This document shows, one piece after another, positions 1-10,427 of a DNA stretch of 64,000 bases; position 1 is the first letter of the stretch, and each line of letters begins with the position of its first letter. Both the position numbers and the translations under genes were made by a program. Below the pieces are notes generated by a model. It saw nothing but the letters and a program-made list of their open reading frames with translations. It searched no databases and was not told the origin of the DNA. The stretch comes from Adiantum capillus-veneris (lineage: Eukaryota > Streptophyta > Polypodiopsida > Polypodiales > Pteridaceae): NCBI GenBank assembly GCA_014529385.2, contig CM043963.1:71006412-71070411 (forward strand). The letters run 5' to 3'.

Positions 1-422
1 TTAGAGTGCTTTCCAACTATTGTACCTTACAAAACCTCTTTAACCTTATCTAGCCTGCATTTTTGTACAACCTCATTAACTTTAACCAGCCTCCAATTTT
101 GTACACCCTTTAAGAACTCCGTTCCCCCCCCCCCCCCTTTTTTTTAGTACCTCCTAAGAATCTGGGGAGTAACTCACCTTCAAAACTACCCCTATCCTCC
201 CTTGATTATAGTACTTTATATAGGTTTTTAAACCATGTCTACCTATTTATATCCCGTCCCTCCACCAATTTTTTGCACCATTGATAAGTTAATCTACTGA
301 AATGCGTTTGGTATAAAATTGGTGTTACTACTACCCCACCCCCCACCTCCCAAAAACCTCTTCCCCCTCTTTTTTCTCTCCCTTTTGCAAATCTCACTCG
401 CTATGAATTTCTTTGAAATGAT
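1..422 (+). repeat. 5' terminal direct repeat (pLTR) of the PLE, left edge cut by window
   Basis: This segment aligns along its whole length with 7166-7571, starting TTAGAGTGCT in both and ending near TTTGAAAT. The two copies differ by many point changes and small indels, with homopolymer C tracts varying in length. It contains a hammerhead-like fold at 275-314. Confidence 0.8.
275..314 (+). ncRNA. degenerate hammerhead-ribozyme-like motif (5' pLTR copy)
   Basis: Stem I is ACCA (277-280) with TGGT (309-312). The core reads TTGATAAG (281-288), then a short stem II, GAAA (299-302) and a minimal stem III ending at the cleavage triplet GTT (306-308). Compared with the consensus core CTGATGAG, both C3 (to T) and G8 (to A) are changed. 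These two bases pair with each other in the hammerhead fold, so the change would keep a U3-A8 pair. Stem II is weak in this copy. Probably inactive or nearly so. Confidence 0.5.
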
Positions 423-984
423 CTTGTTTTAGAAGAACCTCACAAATCCCTCTATGATGTCTAGCATAGCGATTGTTACTTTACTTTTCTTTCCTTCCGT
501 ATTTTTCTCCCTTACCAGCGAGAACCCACCTCTATGCCAACATTTACCTTTTCTAAGACCCCTTTTCTCTAGGCCTTTAAGGGTTTTGACGACTCTGATC
601 GCTTCACCCTCTACTTTGGCAACGATTGCTCCTAACTTACCCACCTTGCATTCTCCCTTGTACACCCTTTGCTCAAGCTTGCTGTTTGCTACACACCACT
701 CTCCGTACCCTTCTCGCCCTCTCTTCCTTCGATTCAGCTTGCTTTACTACTCGCCATCTTCCACTGCACTTGCATGCCTTACTGCTTTACTGCTCACCAT
801 CTTCCCCATCGCTCATCGCGCTCATCGTGCTTGCCATTTCCCCCATCGCTCACGCCTGCTTATTGTTTTTACTGTTCGCCATCGTCCCCTTTACTCTAAC
901 CTTTGGTGTCTAAGAACCTCCCCACGCAGGCCTATTGCAAGGGTAGTAGTCTACGGGTGGCTAGGACCCCCGCATCGGCCTTAA
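423..984. other. C/T-rich low-complexity PLE internal sequence, no convincing gene
   Basis: The stretch is strongly pyrimidine-rich with short degenerate repeats such as CGCTCATCGC and CTGCTCACCATC. It is open in several frames, but the translations are Leu/Ser/Pro-rich with no recognisable domain. I treat it as non-coding 5' sequence of the PLE. Confidence 0.5.
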
Positions 985-2305
985 CACTAGTTCTGTAATT
1001 GGACACTTAAGTGTCCTGAGACACTAAAGTGTCCTTTTTCTTAACCATGTTTTAGCAATTTATTTGTCAAGCTAGAAAGAAGTTTTTTACACCTTGCTTC
1101 TACCATAGATTGGTTATGAGGGAAAGAAAACACTGGATTTCTCTCCATATCAAAATGAAATCTATATGGAGAGAATTTTTGTAAGTTCTAAGACATAAAT
1201 TTTAGTAAAATTTCAAGCTGTTTTGCCAAAAAAATCATATAATTATTATATATTTTTGTAGAGATGGCCTTTTTTATGTTTATAAAAGATAAGTGTTAGC
1301 ACTTAGGGTTACAAAACAATGGAATGCACTTCAAAGATAAGTTTTTAAGTCACATGAAAGCTATAGACATAATTTCATACTTGAGCGCTTGCTAAATAAG
1401 AGCATAATTTTGGTGTTCCAAAGGCCCTCTCATGAAATTGGTACTATTCTAGTGCAATTTGACAACTACAAATGATTTTATATGTTTAAACCAAGAAACT
1501 ACATATTTCTTTGGCTCCCTAACTCAATTAAATCTTGTTGCTTGAACTCTATCTTGAATTTTTTTATCGTGCAAAAACTCTTGAAAATCTTGAGTTCTCC
1601 ATAATAACATTGAAACCAAGCGTTTAGGCACCCCAATTGTGTATGCACCACGTAATTTGATACATTTAGTTGATTTACATGAAAAGTTTGATATTATTTG
1701 AGGTTTTGAATGCTTATGTCTCAAGAATGAAAATATGAAAGTTTTCTCTCGTCGTGCAGTTTTAAATATTTAAAATGATCCAATAATTGTTGCATACCAA
1801 AGCCCTTTTACTTGCCACCTTGAGTGCTCAATGGAAAGGGCAAGCAATGTATCACCTTTTAAAACTCACAAATGCATCAAAAACATATTTTTCTTTGAAT
1901 ACAACGATATGCTTGAAATGACCATATCAAACACATGGAACTTTCCATTATTTTATATACTCCAAAGTCTTTTTTTTTGCACATGAAACTTTCAATTATC
2001 TATAGCAAAATTGTGGAAGAGTCACCTAAAATTTTCTACAAGGTCACTTCATTTTCTCTTGAGCTTATAAAGGCAATTTCTTCAAAGCGTCAATTGCAGA
2101 CTTACGAGGGTCAAATTGATGAGTATAGCTCTTGATCATGATAGATTCTAAAATGCAAGGTTATATTTTTAAAAGACCCTCTAGCTAACATATTTAAGCA
2201 TATCAAGAGGGTTTTCTTAAATAAACCATCTAATGCAAGTAGAATTTAATTTATATTTGTTAAAAAAGGACACTTAAAGTGTCCTGTTTTGGTACCAAAA
2301 TAGTG
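985..2305. mobile_element. 1.3 kb non-autonomous TIR element with TTAA at both ends
   Basis: The left end reads TTAA-CACTAGTT (981 on) and the right end reads AATAGTG-TTAA (to 2309), so the ends are inverted and each is bordered by TTAA. Just inside both ends sits a palindromic block, GGACACTTAAGTGTCC at 1001-1016 and GGACACTTAAAGTGTCC at 2268-2284. No transposase ORF is present. TTAA target duplications are typical of piggyBac-type elements. The CACTA start could instead suggest CACTA elements, but those make 3-bp duplications and the 3-bp flanks do not match. The interior is AT-rich and non-coding. Confidence 0.6.
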
Positions 2306-2309
2306 TTAA

Positions 2310-3317
2310 TACACGCATAGTCTACGGCCGACTAGAACCCACTCCACATTGGCAACTAACACCCACTCCACAATGATGGCTATCTGCTGCCTATCACCCC
2401 ACGAAGGCGGTTTCATCCTTTCACATCACAGTAGCCTATCATTCCACCAGGGCATTCACATCACTCTTCACTACATCCTGCAATCACATCATTCTTCTCT
2501 ACGGCATGCAACTGCAGCTTGTCTCTCCACAAAGGCTGTCACATCCTTCTTCACAAGCAGCCTATCATTCCAAGAAGGCGGGTGCAGCTGCAACCTATCT
2601 CTCCACAAAGCCTTTCTTTCCACTAAGGCGGTCAACAGAGGATTTTTTCTTGTTCTTATGTCTCAGTACCCTTGCTTCAAAGTCTGGAAGGCATGGTAGG
2701 GGACGGCCTCCAACACCTCTACAATCTAGCTGGCATTATCATGGTCTGCAACCCCCTAAGCCTTCAATAGCCGGGGCCACTGGCTTCAACAGCTTCAACA
2801 GTCTCGACATCGGTAGCTCTCAGCGTTCTCGATGACTTGCATCTAGGCGCGACTATAGCTTTTGAACTCCACCACGGTCGCTATAGCTTTCAAACTCCAT
2901 CGCGACGTCGCTTACGACACTGGCGGCTATCTTCTCCACCACATAGGTGCTTTTTACACTGGTAGCTATCATCTCAAGGCGGCTAGCATGTCGAGTTGGC
3001 GCTTACGGCATTGATGGCTATCATCTCGCTGCTGCTTGAAAATCCATCATCCCGGTGGTGGTTCAAAATCCACCATGTAGAGAATGTTGTACGCTTGGTT
3101 GCATTTTAAGCAGTTCTCTATACCTCCCCGCTCCCACCCGAAACTCAAGTATCCGGTATGGAAACCCCTCTCCCACTAACTTAGCCCCTATTCTGGATGC
3201 CATGGTAAAAGAAGGGGCTTCCGGTGCTCCACCCGCGAGTCTTTCCTCCACCATTTTTGTGGCTAACTCTGTAAACCCTTCGAAACACCAATCATTGTCT
3301 TTTGACCCCCTACCCCT
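2310..3317. repeat. degenerate short tandem repeats in PLE 5' region
   Basis: Recurring blocks such as TCTCCACAAAGGC, CTATCATTCCA and GGCGG run through about 2390-2660. A second set (GCTATCATCTC, AACTCCATCGCG, TCCATCATCC) runs through about 2840-3060. Copies are short and diverged. Open frames across this part look like repeat artefacts. Confidence 0.45.
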
Positions 3318-4390
3318 ATGGATACTCTAACCCTAAATACCCCTCCTAGTGGCGCCTATACCTTTCTTGGCTTTGTCTCGGTGGATAGCCTCATCAACCC
3401 AACCTTTGTCAACCTTAACCACCCCGGTGCAAGCTTCTACCCCTTCCACTATGTCCTCTAAGAAGACCTTTTTTAGCCCAAAAGAAATCTTGGGGGCTAT
3501 GGATGAACTTACCAATCGAGGATCTTGACCAAATCTCCATCCCCTCTACCATTAACCTCGGAAAGGGTATCCTGTCTATTTCTTGTCACCCTGGCATGGC
3601 TAACTCCTTCTTCTCTAAACTTGGTGGCATCTTCTCCAATACCCTTCAAAGTGCCATCCTCACCAATCCCTCCCTTACCTTCCTCTTTTCTTTTGGCTCT
3701 CTCTTCGTGAGCTCTTCAAACTTGACCCCCTCTTCCTCTTCTATATCTCTTCCCATTTTGCCCGCCATAGACAAAACTTTGGAGTTCTACAAAACTGTAT
3801 CCCTCTCTTTGGAAGAGTTTAAGGCCATTAATCTTAAGCTCAATAAAGCCAAGTCTCATCTTACCCACCTACAAAACCTTCATGCCAATCAAAGAGCTCC
3901 GCATAGTCATTGCACGAAGCCTACGCGTCTCACCTTAGAAGACTCTCATGCACAAGCACTCTTAACTGCTAAGCTAGAAACCCTCAATATCCAAACTCAA
4001 CTAGATTGCTCCAAAGTCTACATTCAAGGCCAAACCTTACTTGTAAAGAACCTTCAAAAGAGATTTGATGAATACCACGACATCGTGGAAGAAAATCTTT
4101 TGGAGCTCACTAAAAAGCTTGCACCCATCTCCTTTCCTAGAGTTCAACCATCGGCTTGGGCAAGCCAACTACTCTTCTGGAAGCAAGCCTCTCTTAATGA
4201 GTTTGATGCTCTTGTACAAAATGAGATTCTTCAAACCCATTTGGCCTCTTCCTTGAACTTGGCAGCTCACAATGTTAGTAAGAGATCCCAAATTTCTCTC
4301 CTAGAGGAAGTAGAATCTCTACCTAATGAAGAAGCGGTGCGGGAATTGGTTTACCACGAAGTCACTACCCAAATGAGAAGACTTCTCTGA
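3318..4390 (+). pseudogene. PLE ORF1-like protein, coiled-coil, broken
   Basis: The largest intact piece (3503-4390, 295 codons) has no catalytic motif. Its middle and C-terminal half (from residue about 95) is helical, charged and Leu-rich (for example LEEFKAINLKLNKAKSHL and LVKNLQKRFDEYHDIVEENL), consistent with a coiled coil. An in-frame ATG at 3318 starts a short reading frame that joins this piece only through frameshifts, so the original protein probably began near 3318. It lies upstream of the RT region on the same strand. Some PLEs carry an ORF upstream of the RT ORF; a role in RNA binding would be an analogy, not something seen here. Not recognised as any host protein. Confidence 0.5.
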
Positions 4391-4739
4391 ACATCACCCC
4401 CAACAAATCATTTTAACAAGACTCCCCACCATTCTACCCACCAAAATCTCCCTCCTTTGTCTATGGGTGGCACTAAGACAAACTTCAAAAATTCCCCTCC
4501 CTTGTACAAAATCTCCCATGAAGAAGTCACCCGATAACCTTTTAAAAAGCCCAAAACCTCTCCCCCATTGACCCACCCCTGCTCAACCTCCCCCTCTTGT
4601 ATTTCTCCCTTTTTAATCACTCCAAAACACCCCTCCCCCTCTCCCTCCTCTACCAAACCTTCTTGTCTACCCTCTCTTCTCCAAACCCCCAACTATCCTC
4701 TAATTTCTCCTTTTCCTAGCACCTTCCGCCAAGGATTTC

Positions 4740-5077
4740 ATTAACGTGATCACAAATACGTGATCATGTTAATAACTTTGAGTGATCACATTTCAAAATA
4801 CGTGATCACGTTAAATTTTCACGTGACTTGCCTTTAGCCTGCAAAAATTTTCCAATTGAGTATGCCCATTGGGGTTTTTTCATTTCTTGGTGGGCTCAAT
4901 TTAGCGTTCTTATAGTTTCCAAATAGGCTCGGTGAGAAAAACACATACTTTGGCGGTGTTTTGGTGGGTTGCCACATCACCACTTATTGGCTTTTTTGTG
5001 ATCACGTTAATTGTGATTATATGAATGTGATAATAAACATTATGATCACAAGAAATTGAACGTGATCGCATAAATAT
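4740..5077. mobile_element. AT-rich MITE-like insertion rich in GTGATCAC palindromes
   Basis: Between the two PLE coding regions, GTGATCAC or close variants occur about six times, clustered at 4745-4810 and 4996-5066, often as ACGTGATCACGTTAA. The left part (TTAACGTGATCACAAATACG) and the reverse complement of the right end (GCGATCACGTTCAATT) resemble each other, suggesting imperfect terminal inverted repeats. No ORF. Exact ends and target duplication are unresolved. Confidence 0.4.
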
Positions 5078-5164
5078 TAAATCCCTGCCTTTCGCTTACC
5101 TCAATCAAACCACTTCACCCCAAATATAGCTTGCCAAAAACTTTAAAAAACTTGCAATCAAGGG

Positions 5165-7090
5165 GGGTGAATTAGGGAAGGAGAACCCTGCAACTTGGGT
5201 CCACTTGCTCTTTTGTCAACCCCCTCTTTCTCTCACATTTGGACCCCTTCATCATGCACTTTCCCTCTCCTCTCCCACCCTTTCCATTCGGGTAAAGACC
5301 GTTGTAAGTATTGGCTTCCTCTCAAAAACCCTCACCTTTTTAAAATTTTTGTACTAAAAAATCTCTCTACCTTCTCTCTTGAACACAAAGTCACAAGCCT
5401 CTCTTCTCACAATCTCTCAAAAAATTATCTCCTTTGGCGAACAAAGGCTTCTAGGTCTTGGCCTCAACTATATTCCTCCCTCTCCTTCACCCCCACCAAC
5501 CTCAGTGCTAGAAGCTTATTCCAAACTAAAAAGATCTCTTCAACTTAAACTTTTCTCATAAATGCTTCCCCCGCATCTCCTTTATCTATCCTAATCCGTC
5601 TTGGAGTCCTCCCTCTCCTTACTCTACTCTAAACCTTGCCTTCGAGCATACCTGCACCTTCCTGAAACACCTTCTCTCGCTTCCCCCCCTTCCAATCAAA
5701 ACCATTTTCATTTGAAACCATATCTTCCTTAGAGAATGATCTCAGTATTTTTATCAAGCCGGCCGATAAGAATCTAGGATCGATAATCCTCTCGAGGGCA
5801 TGGTATAACAATGAATCAGTTTGCCACCTATCAGACCCCCTTACCTACTCCATAGTATCTTCTCCTCCCCTACCTTTTGTATCTTCCCTCCTCACCTCCA
5901 TTGTCTCAAATTATCCCCTTCTCCTCTACAATGAACAAGTTTTTATTCTCTCCTTCTCTCTTGGTAAACCCAAACCACGCCCTTTCTTCCTCCTAACCTA
6001 AGATCCACAAACCCTCCCTTGTGGATCACCCCATTTGCTCCTACAGAGGATACATTTTGGAAAATGCTTTTAAATGGCTTGATGCACTACTCTACCCCGT
6101 TTTCTTATCTAAAACCCAACACCTCAAAGACTCCCACTCCCACATCTTGGACCTAACTACCACCCCTTTTTCCACCCCACATTATTTTATTTAGACGTGT
6201 AATCCCTCTATCCAATCATTCCTATACTAGAAGGTCTTTTGGCTCTCAAAAAAACCATCCATGACATCTTCACGTCTCCCAAAGTCCACGTTATCCTATC
6301 CCTAGCCTCTCTTAACCTTAACCATCACTACTTTTTTTTTAATGGAGATTGTTGGAACCAAATCAAGGGTACAACAATGGGTTCCAACTTTGTTGTTATC
6401 GACACTTGCCTCTTTTTTTGTTCCTTAGAAAAAGGCATGAATCTCCTCTCCTCTCCCTCTCTTCTCTATTTTAAAAGATTTGTAGACACTTTTGACATTG
6501 GGATGGCCCTTCTTCAAGTTTGAGCAAGCTTCTTCAAAGCTATGGGCATCCTCTCCAAGAGCATATCAAGATCTCTTCCTTCATGTCCTTTCAAGAGGCG
6601 GTTATTTTAGACATCCATTTTTTCAAAGAATCCCTTTTGCCACCCGTGGAATACTCAATTCTAATTGTCCTTAAAAAAAGCCTCAACTCCTACAATTATA
6701 TGCCTTGGCATCCCACACACCAAAATATTTCCTTCATTCTTTTAAAACTTAAAAGATACATCATTCGAGAAAGCTCTCTTTCAGGTTTTATCACTATTCG
6801 TAACCTCTTCTTTGCTAAACTAAAGGCAAAAGGTTACCCATCCTCTCTTTTGAAAGCTTGTTTCTTACAACTCTAGATCTTCTTTCCTTCAAAACATCCA
6901 AAAAACCAAACCATCACCTACCATTGTAAAAGTTTCCTTTCACCCCTCACCCACACACTCAACCTCTCCCTCTCCAATAAAAAACCTCCCTCTAGACTTT
7001 TTAAAGCTAATCCTGATCTTGCACACCTTCCAAAACCAGTTGTGCGTTGGCTTAATGCACCAAACTTTGGCTCCCTTCTCTCAAAAAAAC
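5165..7090 (+). pseudogene. PLE reverse transcriptase, multiply frameshifted
   Basis: Motifs read in order across three frames. LGLNYIPPSPSPPP is at about 5455. IKPADKNLGSIILSRAWYNNE (about 5753-5815) is the conserved N-terminal K-ADK block. KPRPFFLLT, KIHKPSLVDHPICSYRGYIL and KWLDALLYPVF follow at about 5970-6105. LDV-stop-SLYPIIPILEGLLALK (about 6191-6250) is the first catalytic motif, with a stop at about 6200. IKGTTMGSNF is at about 6362, and YFKRFVDTFDIG (about 6468) is the YxDD-region motif, degenerate here. A typical PLE thumb tail follows (HPTHQNISF, then FFAKLKAKGYP) and RWLNAPNFGSLL near 7050. This order and these motifs are PLE-specific. The protein would copy the element RNA at a nicked target. 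It is inactivated by several stops, frameshifts and loss of a catalytic Asp. Confidence 0.8.
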
Positions 7091-7165
7091 CCATTCATAC
7101 CTAATGTTTTTGTCCCCCCCCTTTCCCTCTTTTGGCTAAGCTCTACCTCGCATATATCTCTCCTC

Positions 7166-7571
7166 TTAGAGTGCTTCCCAACCATTGTACCTTACCTAAC
7201 CTCTTTAACTTTAACTAGCTTGCATTTTTGTACAACCTCATTAACTTTAACTATCCTCCAATTTTGTACACCTTTTAAGAACTCCCCTCCCCCCCTTTCT
7301 TTTAGTACCTCCTAAGAATCTGGGGAGTAGCTCACCTTCAAAACTCGCCCTATTGATTATAGTACTTTATAACGGTTTTTAAACCATGTCCCCCTATTGA
7401 TATCCCCTCCCGCCACCAATTTTTGCACCATTGATGAGTTAATCTAGTGAAATGCGTCTGGTGTAAATTTGGTGTTACTACTACCCGAGCCCCCACCCCC
7501 CCAAAACATCTTCCCCCTTTTTTTCTCTCCCTTTTGCAAGTATCTCTTGCATTGAATTTTTTTGAAATAAT
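7166..7571 (+). repeat. 3' terminal direct repeat (pLTR) of the PLE
   Basis: Aligns with 1-422. Similarity stops after TTTGAAATA at about 7571, which marks the 3' end of the element. Contains the better-preserved hammerhead-like motif at 7425-7464. Confidence 0.8.
7425..7464 (+). ncRNA. hammerhead-ribozyme-like motif (3' pLTR copy)
   Basis: Stem I is GCACCA (7425-7430) with TGGTGT (7459-7464). The core TTGATGAG is at 7431-7438, stem II GTTA-ATC-TAGT at 7438-7448, GAAA at 7449-7452, and a minimal stem III (ATG with CGT) leads to cleavage triplet GTC (7456-7458). Hammerheads of this type-I form with a very short stem III have been described from PLE terminal repeats, so position and form agree. 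The one core fault is C3 to T (7431), which would lower activity. Predicted self-cleavage site is after C7458. Confidence 0.65.
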
Positions 7572-7929
7572 AAAGTCAAGGTATGCTCCAATTGATATGT
7601 GTTATTAGATGGTAAACCTCCTGCTTCCATATACTCACACTTGGTTAGGTTTCCTTAAGTTGCCCTTGTATCCTGAGAAAGATGACCCTAATGTCTACAC
7701 CTTGAGTGATATCATGCATGAGAAAATCTACTATAGCATGCCTTCTAATACCATGCCTTATGATACCATGTTTTATTAGAGCACATTATACTCCAGGTAT
7801 AGTTGTTGCCCCTTTGTTGCATCTTTTCCTCACATAAGATTATGTTTTTGACCCTATAGCCTAAAGATTTTTAATCTATCCAAGAACTTATAGCCACTCA
7901 CAACCTATGTTGAACACTTTCAAACGGTT
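7572..7929. other. intergenic, no feature seen
   Basis: AT-rich unique-looking sequence with no ORF, repeat or motif I can support. Confidence 0.5.
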
Positions 7930-8660
7930 GGTACACTTACTAGTGGTTCATACAAAAAATGACATCCACTTGCAAGTGCTTTGAACTACTTGCAGGTGGT
8001 TTATACAAGTTGTAATTGCTCCTTGAAACCTTGTAGAAGTGGCTGTCAGAACATTCTTATACACATAATTCTAATCTCAAAGACCACTTGCAAGATCTTT
8101 CTCAACCACTTACAATTGATTCTCAATCACTTGCAAGTGGTCCCCAATTTACATGTAGTTGCCGGAACAATCTTAAACAAATAAGTCTAACGTCATAAGT
8201 GATTTTCAACCACTTGTAGATGGTCTAGAGTTTACACGTGGTTGATAGAACACTCTTATTCAGATAGTTCTAATCTCATATACCACTTGCAAAGGGTTTC
8301 TCAACCACTTGTGAATGGTTCTCAATCACCTGAAATTGATTTTCAACCACTGGCAAGTGGTCCCCAATTCACATATGGTTAATTGAACACTCTTATGCAA
8401 ATACTTCTAATCTCCTACACCACTTGAAAAAGCTTTCTCAACCACTTATGAATGGTTCTCAACCACTTGGAAGTCATTATCAACCACTTGCAAGAGATTC
8501 TCAACCACTTAAAAGTGGTCCCTAGTTCACATGTGGTTGATTGAATACTCTTAGCCAGATAGTTCTAATCTCATAAACCACTTGCAAAAGCTTTCTCAGC
8601 CACTTGTAAATGGTTCTCAACCCCTTGCAGGTGGTCCCCAGTTTACAAGTGGTACAACTT
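7930..8660. repeat. degenerate tandem array built on palindromic CCACTTGCAAGTGG
   Basis: The word CCACTTGCAAGTGG or variants occurs many times. A longer unit containing AGAACACTCTTAT, then TAGTTCTAATCTC, then ACCACTTGCAA starts at about 8045, 8161, 8248, 8385 and 8541, so units vary from about 85 to 155 bp. Many units contain nested hairpin-forming CACTTGCAAGTG words. No coding potential. Confidence 0.65.
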
Positions 8661-9116
8661 ACACTTCTTCCCACTTATAGGTGGGTTTAAATCAACTACA
8701 AAATCCCAAAGACAAACAACTAAAACAATTTGAAACCAACTTTTAAGACATAAGGAAAAAGCCGATTAAATACAAATCAACGTATAATTCCGCAATACAA
8801 TGTCAAATTCATTTACATTCTAAAATTTCAAATCCATTTACATTTGAAATATCAAATCCATTTACATTTTGAAACGTCAAAGTCTCCATCATGAGTCACA
8901 TTATCAAACCCATCATGGATATTTGCATACATAGTCACAAGTATCTAGCTCTTAAGATTTTTGCTAAGAATCACAGGTCCTGACACTACTATAAGGCCTC
9001 TTGTAACATGGTGCTTGAGGTAGGACTTTGCCCCCATGTGACATGTTTTCCCTTGTCATTTTAGCTAACTGAGAGTGCTCTTGATTTGTTCTTAGATCAA
9101 GTGAATAGGTAGTGAC
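8661..9116. other. intergenic, no gene
   Basis: Only a short local repeat is seen near 8800-8880 (CAAATCCATTTACATTT, repeated about three times). Otherwise nothing I can interpret. Confidence 0.4.
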
Positions 9117-9420
9117 TGTCTCTAATCAATTTTTTGATATCTTCCATTCATAAACAAATGGCAAAACCTCATGAGGTACAAAATTCTTCCATTGCTCTTC
9201 TGTCTTGTCCTTTAGAAAAGGCAAGATAACATAAGATTCTTTTTCATTCAAGCAACACCTATAATATTCATCATCTAGAAGGAGGGTGTTACCCTCCTTG
9301 AATTGTGGAAACTCTTTCCAAAAAGTGTTCAAGTTTAAAAAGAGTATATCTTCAGACTCTTTCTTGACAAGCCATGAGCTTTTACTACGTACCTCTCTTG
9401 GAATCCACCCACTCAAGCAC
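9117..9420 (-). pseudogene. fragment resembling FCP1/CTD-type (HAD) phosphatase domain
   Basis: About 96 codons contain NTLLLDDEYYRCCLNEKES followed by YVILPFL. In FCP1 homology domains the C-terminal catalytic motif is NTLLVDDSP with a following NP and IFP, so the NTLLLDD core and spacing fit. The first catalytic DxDx motif is absent, so this is only the C-terminal part. The frame has no good ATG and ends at a stop near 9117. Probably a captured or decayed host gene fragment. Similarity is judged by motif only. Confidence 0.4.
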
Positions 9421-9930
9421 CTCTAGGATTGAGGAAAGCACAATTCTAATCTTTGCTCTATTTGTGTCCTGTTGCATGTGTTCTAGATGTACACTTCAGC
9501 GGTCTGGCTAGACCCAAGAACAAACCATTCTGCAAAGTGGTGCACATAGTGATTCACAGAGGTTTTTTCTACTTCACAATTCCAAAGTGCACCATGTCAA
9601 CATTAGGTGGGGTTTGTCACTCTTTTTTTTATGAGTGACAAGAAGCATATCATTCATATTAATGATCAAGGTAGGCCTATCCTCCTCACTGAGGTGAGGG
9701 ACAAAAAAGTGAACTACCCAGGTAACTTGAAATCAAAATTCCCTAGTTCTTCTTCACTCCACTATCGGTGCCCAACATTACCAAGGAGTTGTACTTTTAC
9801 TACATGTCCCAAAAATCCACCCAGTAAATTGAAGTGGAGATTGACACATGAGTAAAAAAAAAAATCTTATATTTTAAAAAAGTAAATAGCAAAAATAGCA
9901 CAAGAAACTTAAAGTTTTCAATGTGAACAG

Positions 9931-9981
9931 GTTTTTTTTTTTTTTTTTTGGGGGGGGGGGGGGGGGGGTGGGGGTGGGGGT
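9931..9981 (+). repeat. homopolymer T then G tract
   Basis: A run of T followed by about 18 G and further G blocks separated by single T (to about 9981). The plus strand could form G-quadruplexes. It may also be a sequencing or assembly trouble spot. Confidence 0.6.
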
Positions 9982-10427
9982 TGTGGCTAGTACCTTTCTT
10001 TGGATCTGGAGGGTAAACTTCAGCTTCCAACTGTCACTTACCCTTCTTCTTCAGCATTTCTGCAACAATCGCGTGTAACATCTCCACATCCTCGGGATCC
10101 TCCTCTTTATTTTATTTTTTTTATTATGGAATCATAGCAAGGCTTAGGGTAAAACAATAAAAGGCTTTTCCAACAAGTTGGGATGCTACATCAATGTTGT
10201 TTCTTACCGTACTACTTGTGGGTTGAGAGATTTCTAGAGTCATGCACAATGGTAGCCTTGCTGTAGTTTTTGATTCTGGGATCACAACAAGATTTAGGTT
10301 AAAACAATAGAAAGCTGGTTGAAGAAAATATAACATTACAACGATGTTCTTTTTACCTTCCTATTGTGGGTTGAGATCTTCATGGAGTAATCAACAATAG
10401 CAGTCTTGTCATGGCTCTCCTCAACCA

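Larger units (their letters stand above)
1..7571 (+). mobile_element. Penelope-like retroelement (PLE), decayed, with direct terminal repeats
   Basis: Direct repeats at 1-422 and 7166-7571 flank an ORF1-like region (3318-4390) and an RT region (about 5165-7090) whose order of motifs is that of Penelope-like elements rather than LTR or LINE elements. PLE terminal repeats (pLTRs) arise from partial tandem copies, and here the repeat begins just after the 3' coding end, as expected. The window opens inside the left repeat, so the true 5' boundary is not seen. Many stops and frameshifts show the element is dead. No GIY-YIG endonuclease domain could be found downstream of the RT. Two smaller insertions (985-2305, 4740-5077) lie inside it. 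PLEs are known from some plants (for example conifers) but are uncommon there. Confidence 0.8.

Noticed and set aside
454-984. 176-codon open frame and overlapping frames
   Set aside because: C/T-rich low-complexity sequence open in several frames, no domain, inside PLE non-coding region.
985-2305. Classic CACTA (En/Spm) element
   Set aside because: 3-bp flanks do not match (TAA versus TTA); TTAA on both sides fits better.
2349-2835. Overlapping open frames of about 110 codons
   Set aside because: Produced by short degenerate repeats; overlapping frames with equal openness and no motif.
9931-9981. Telomere-like or G-rich functional tract
   Set aside because: Not TTTAGGG-type repeats; plain homopolymers.
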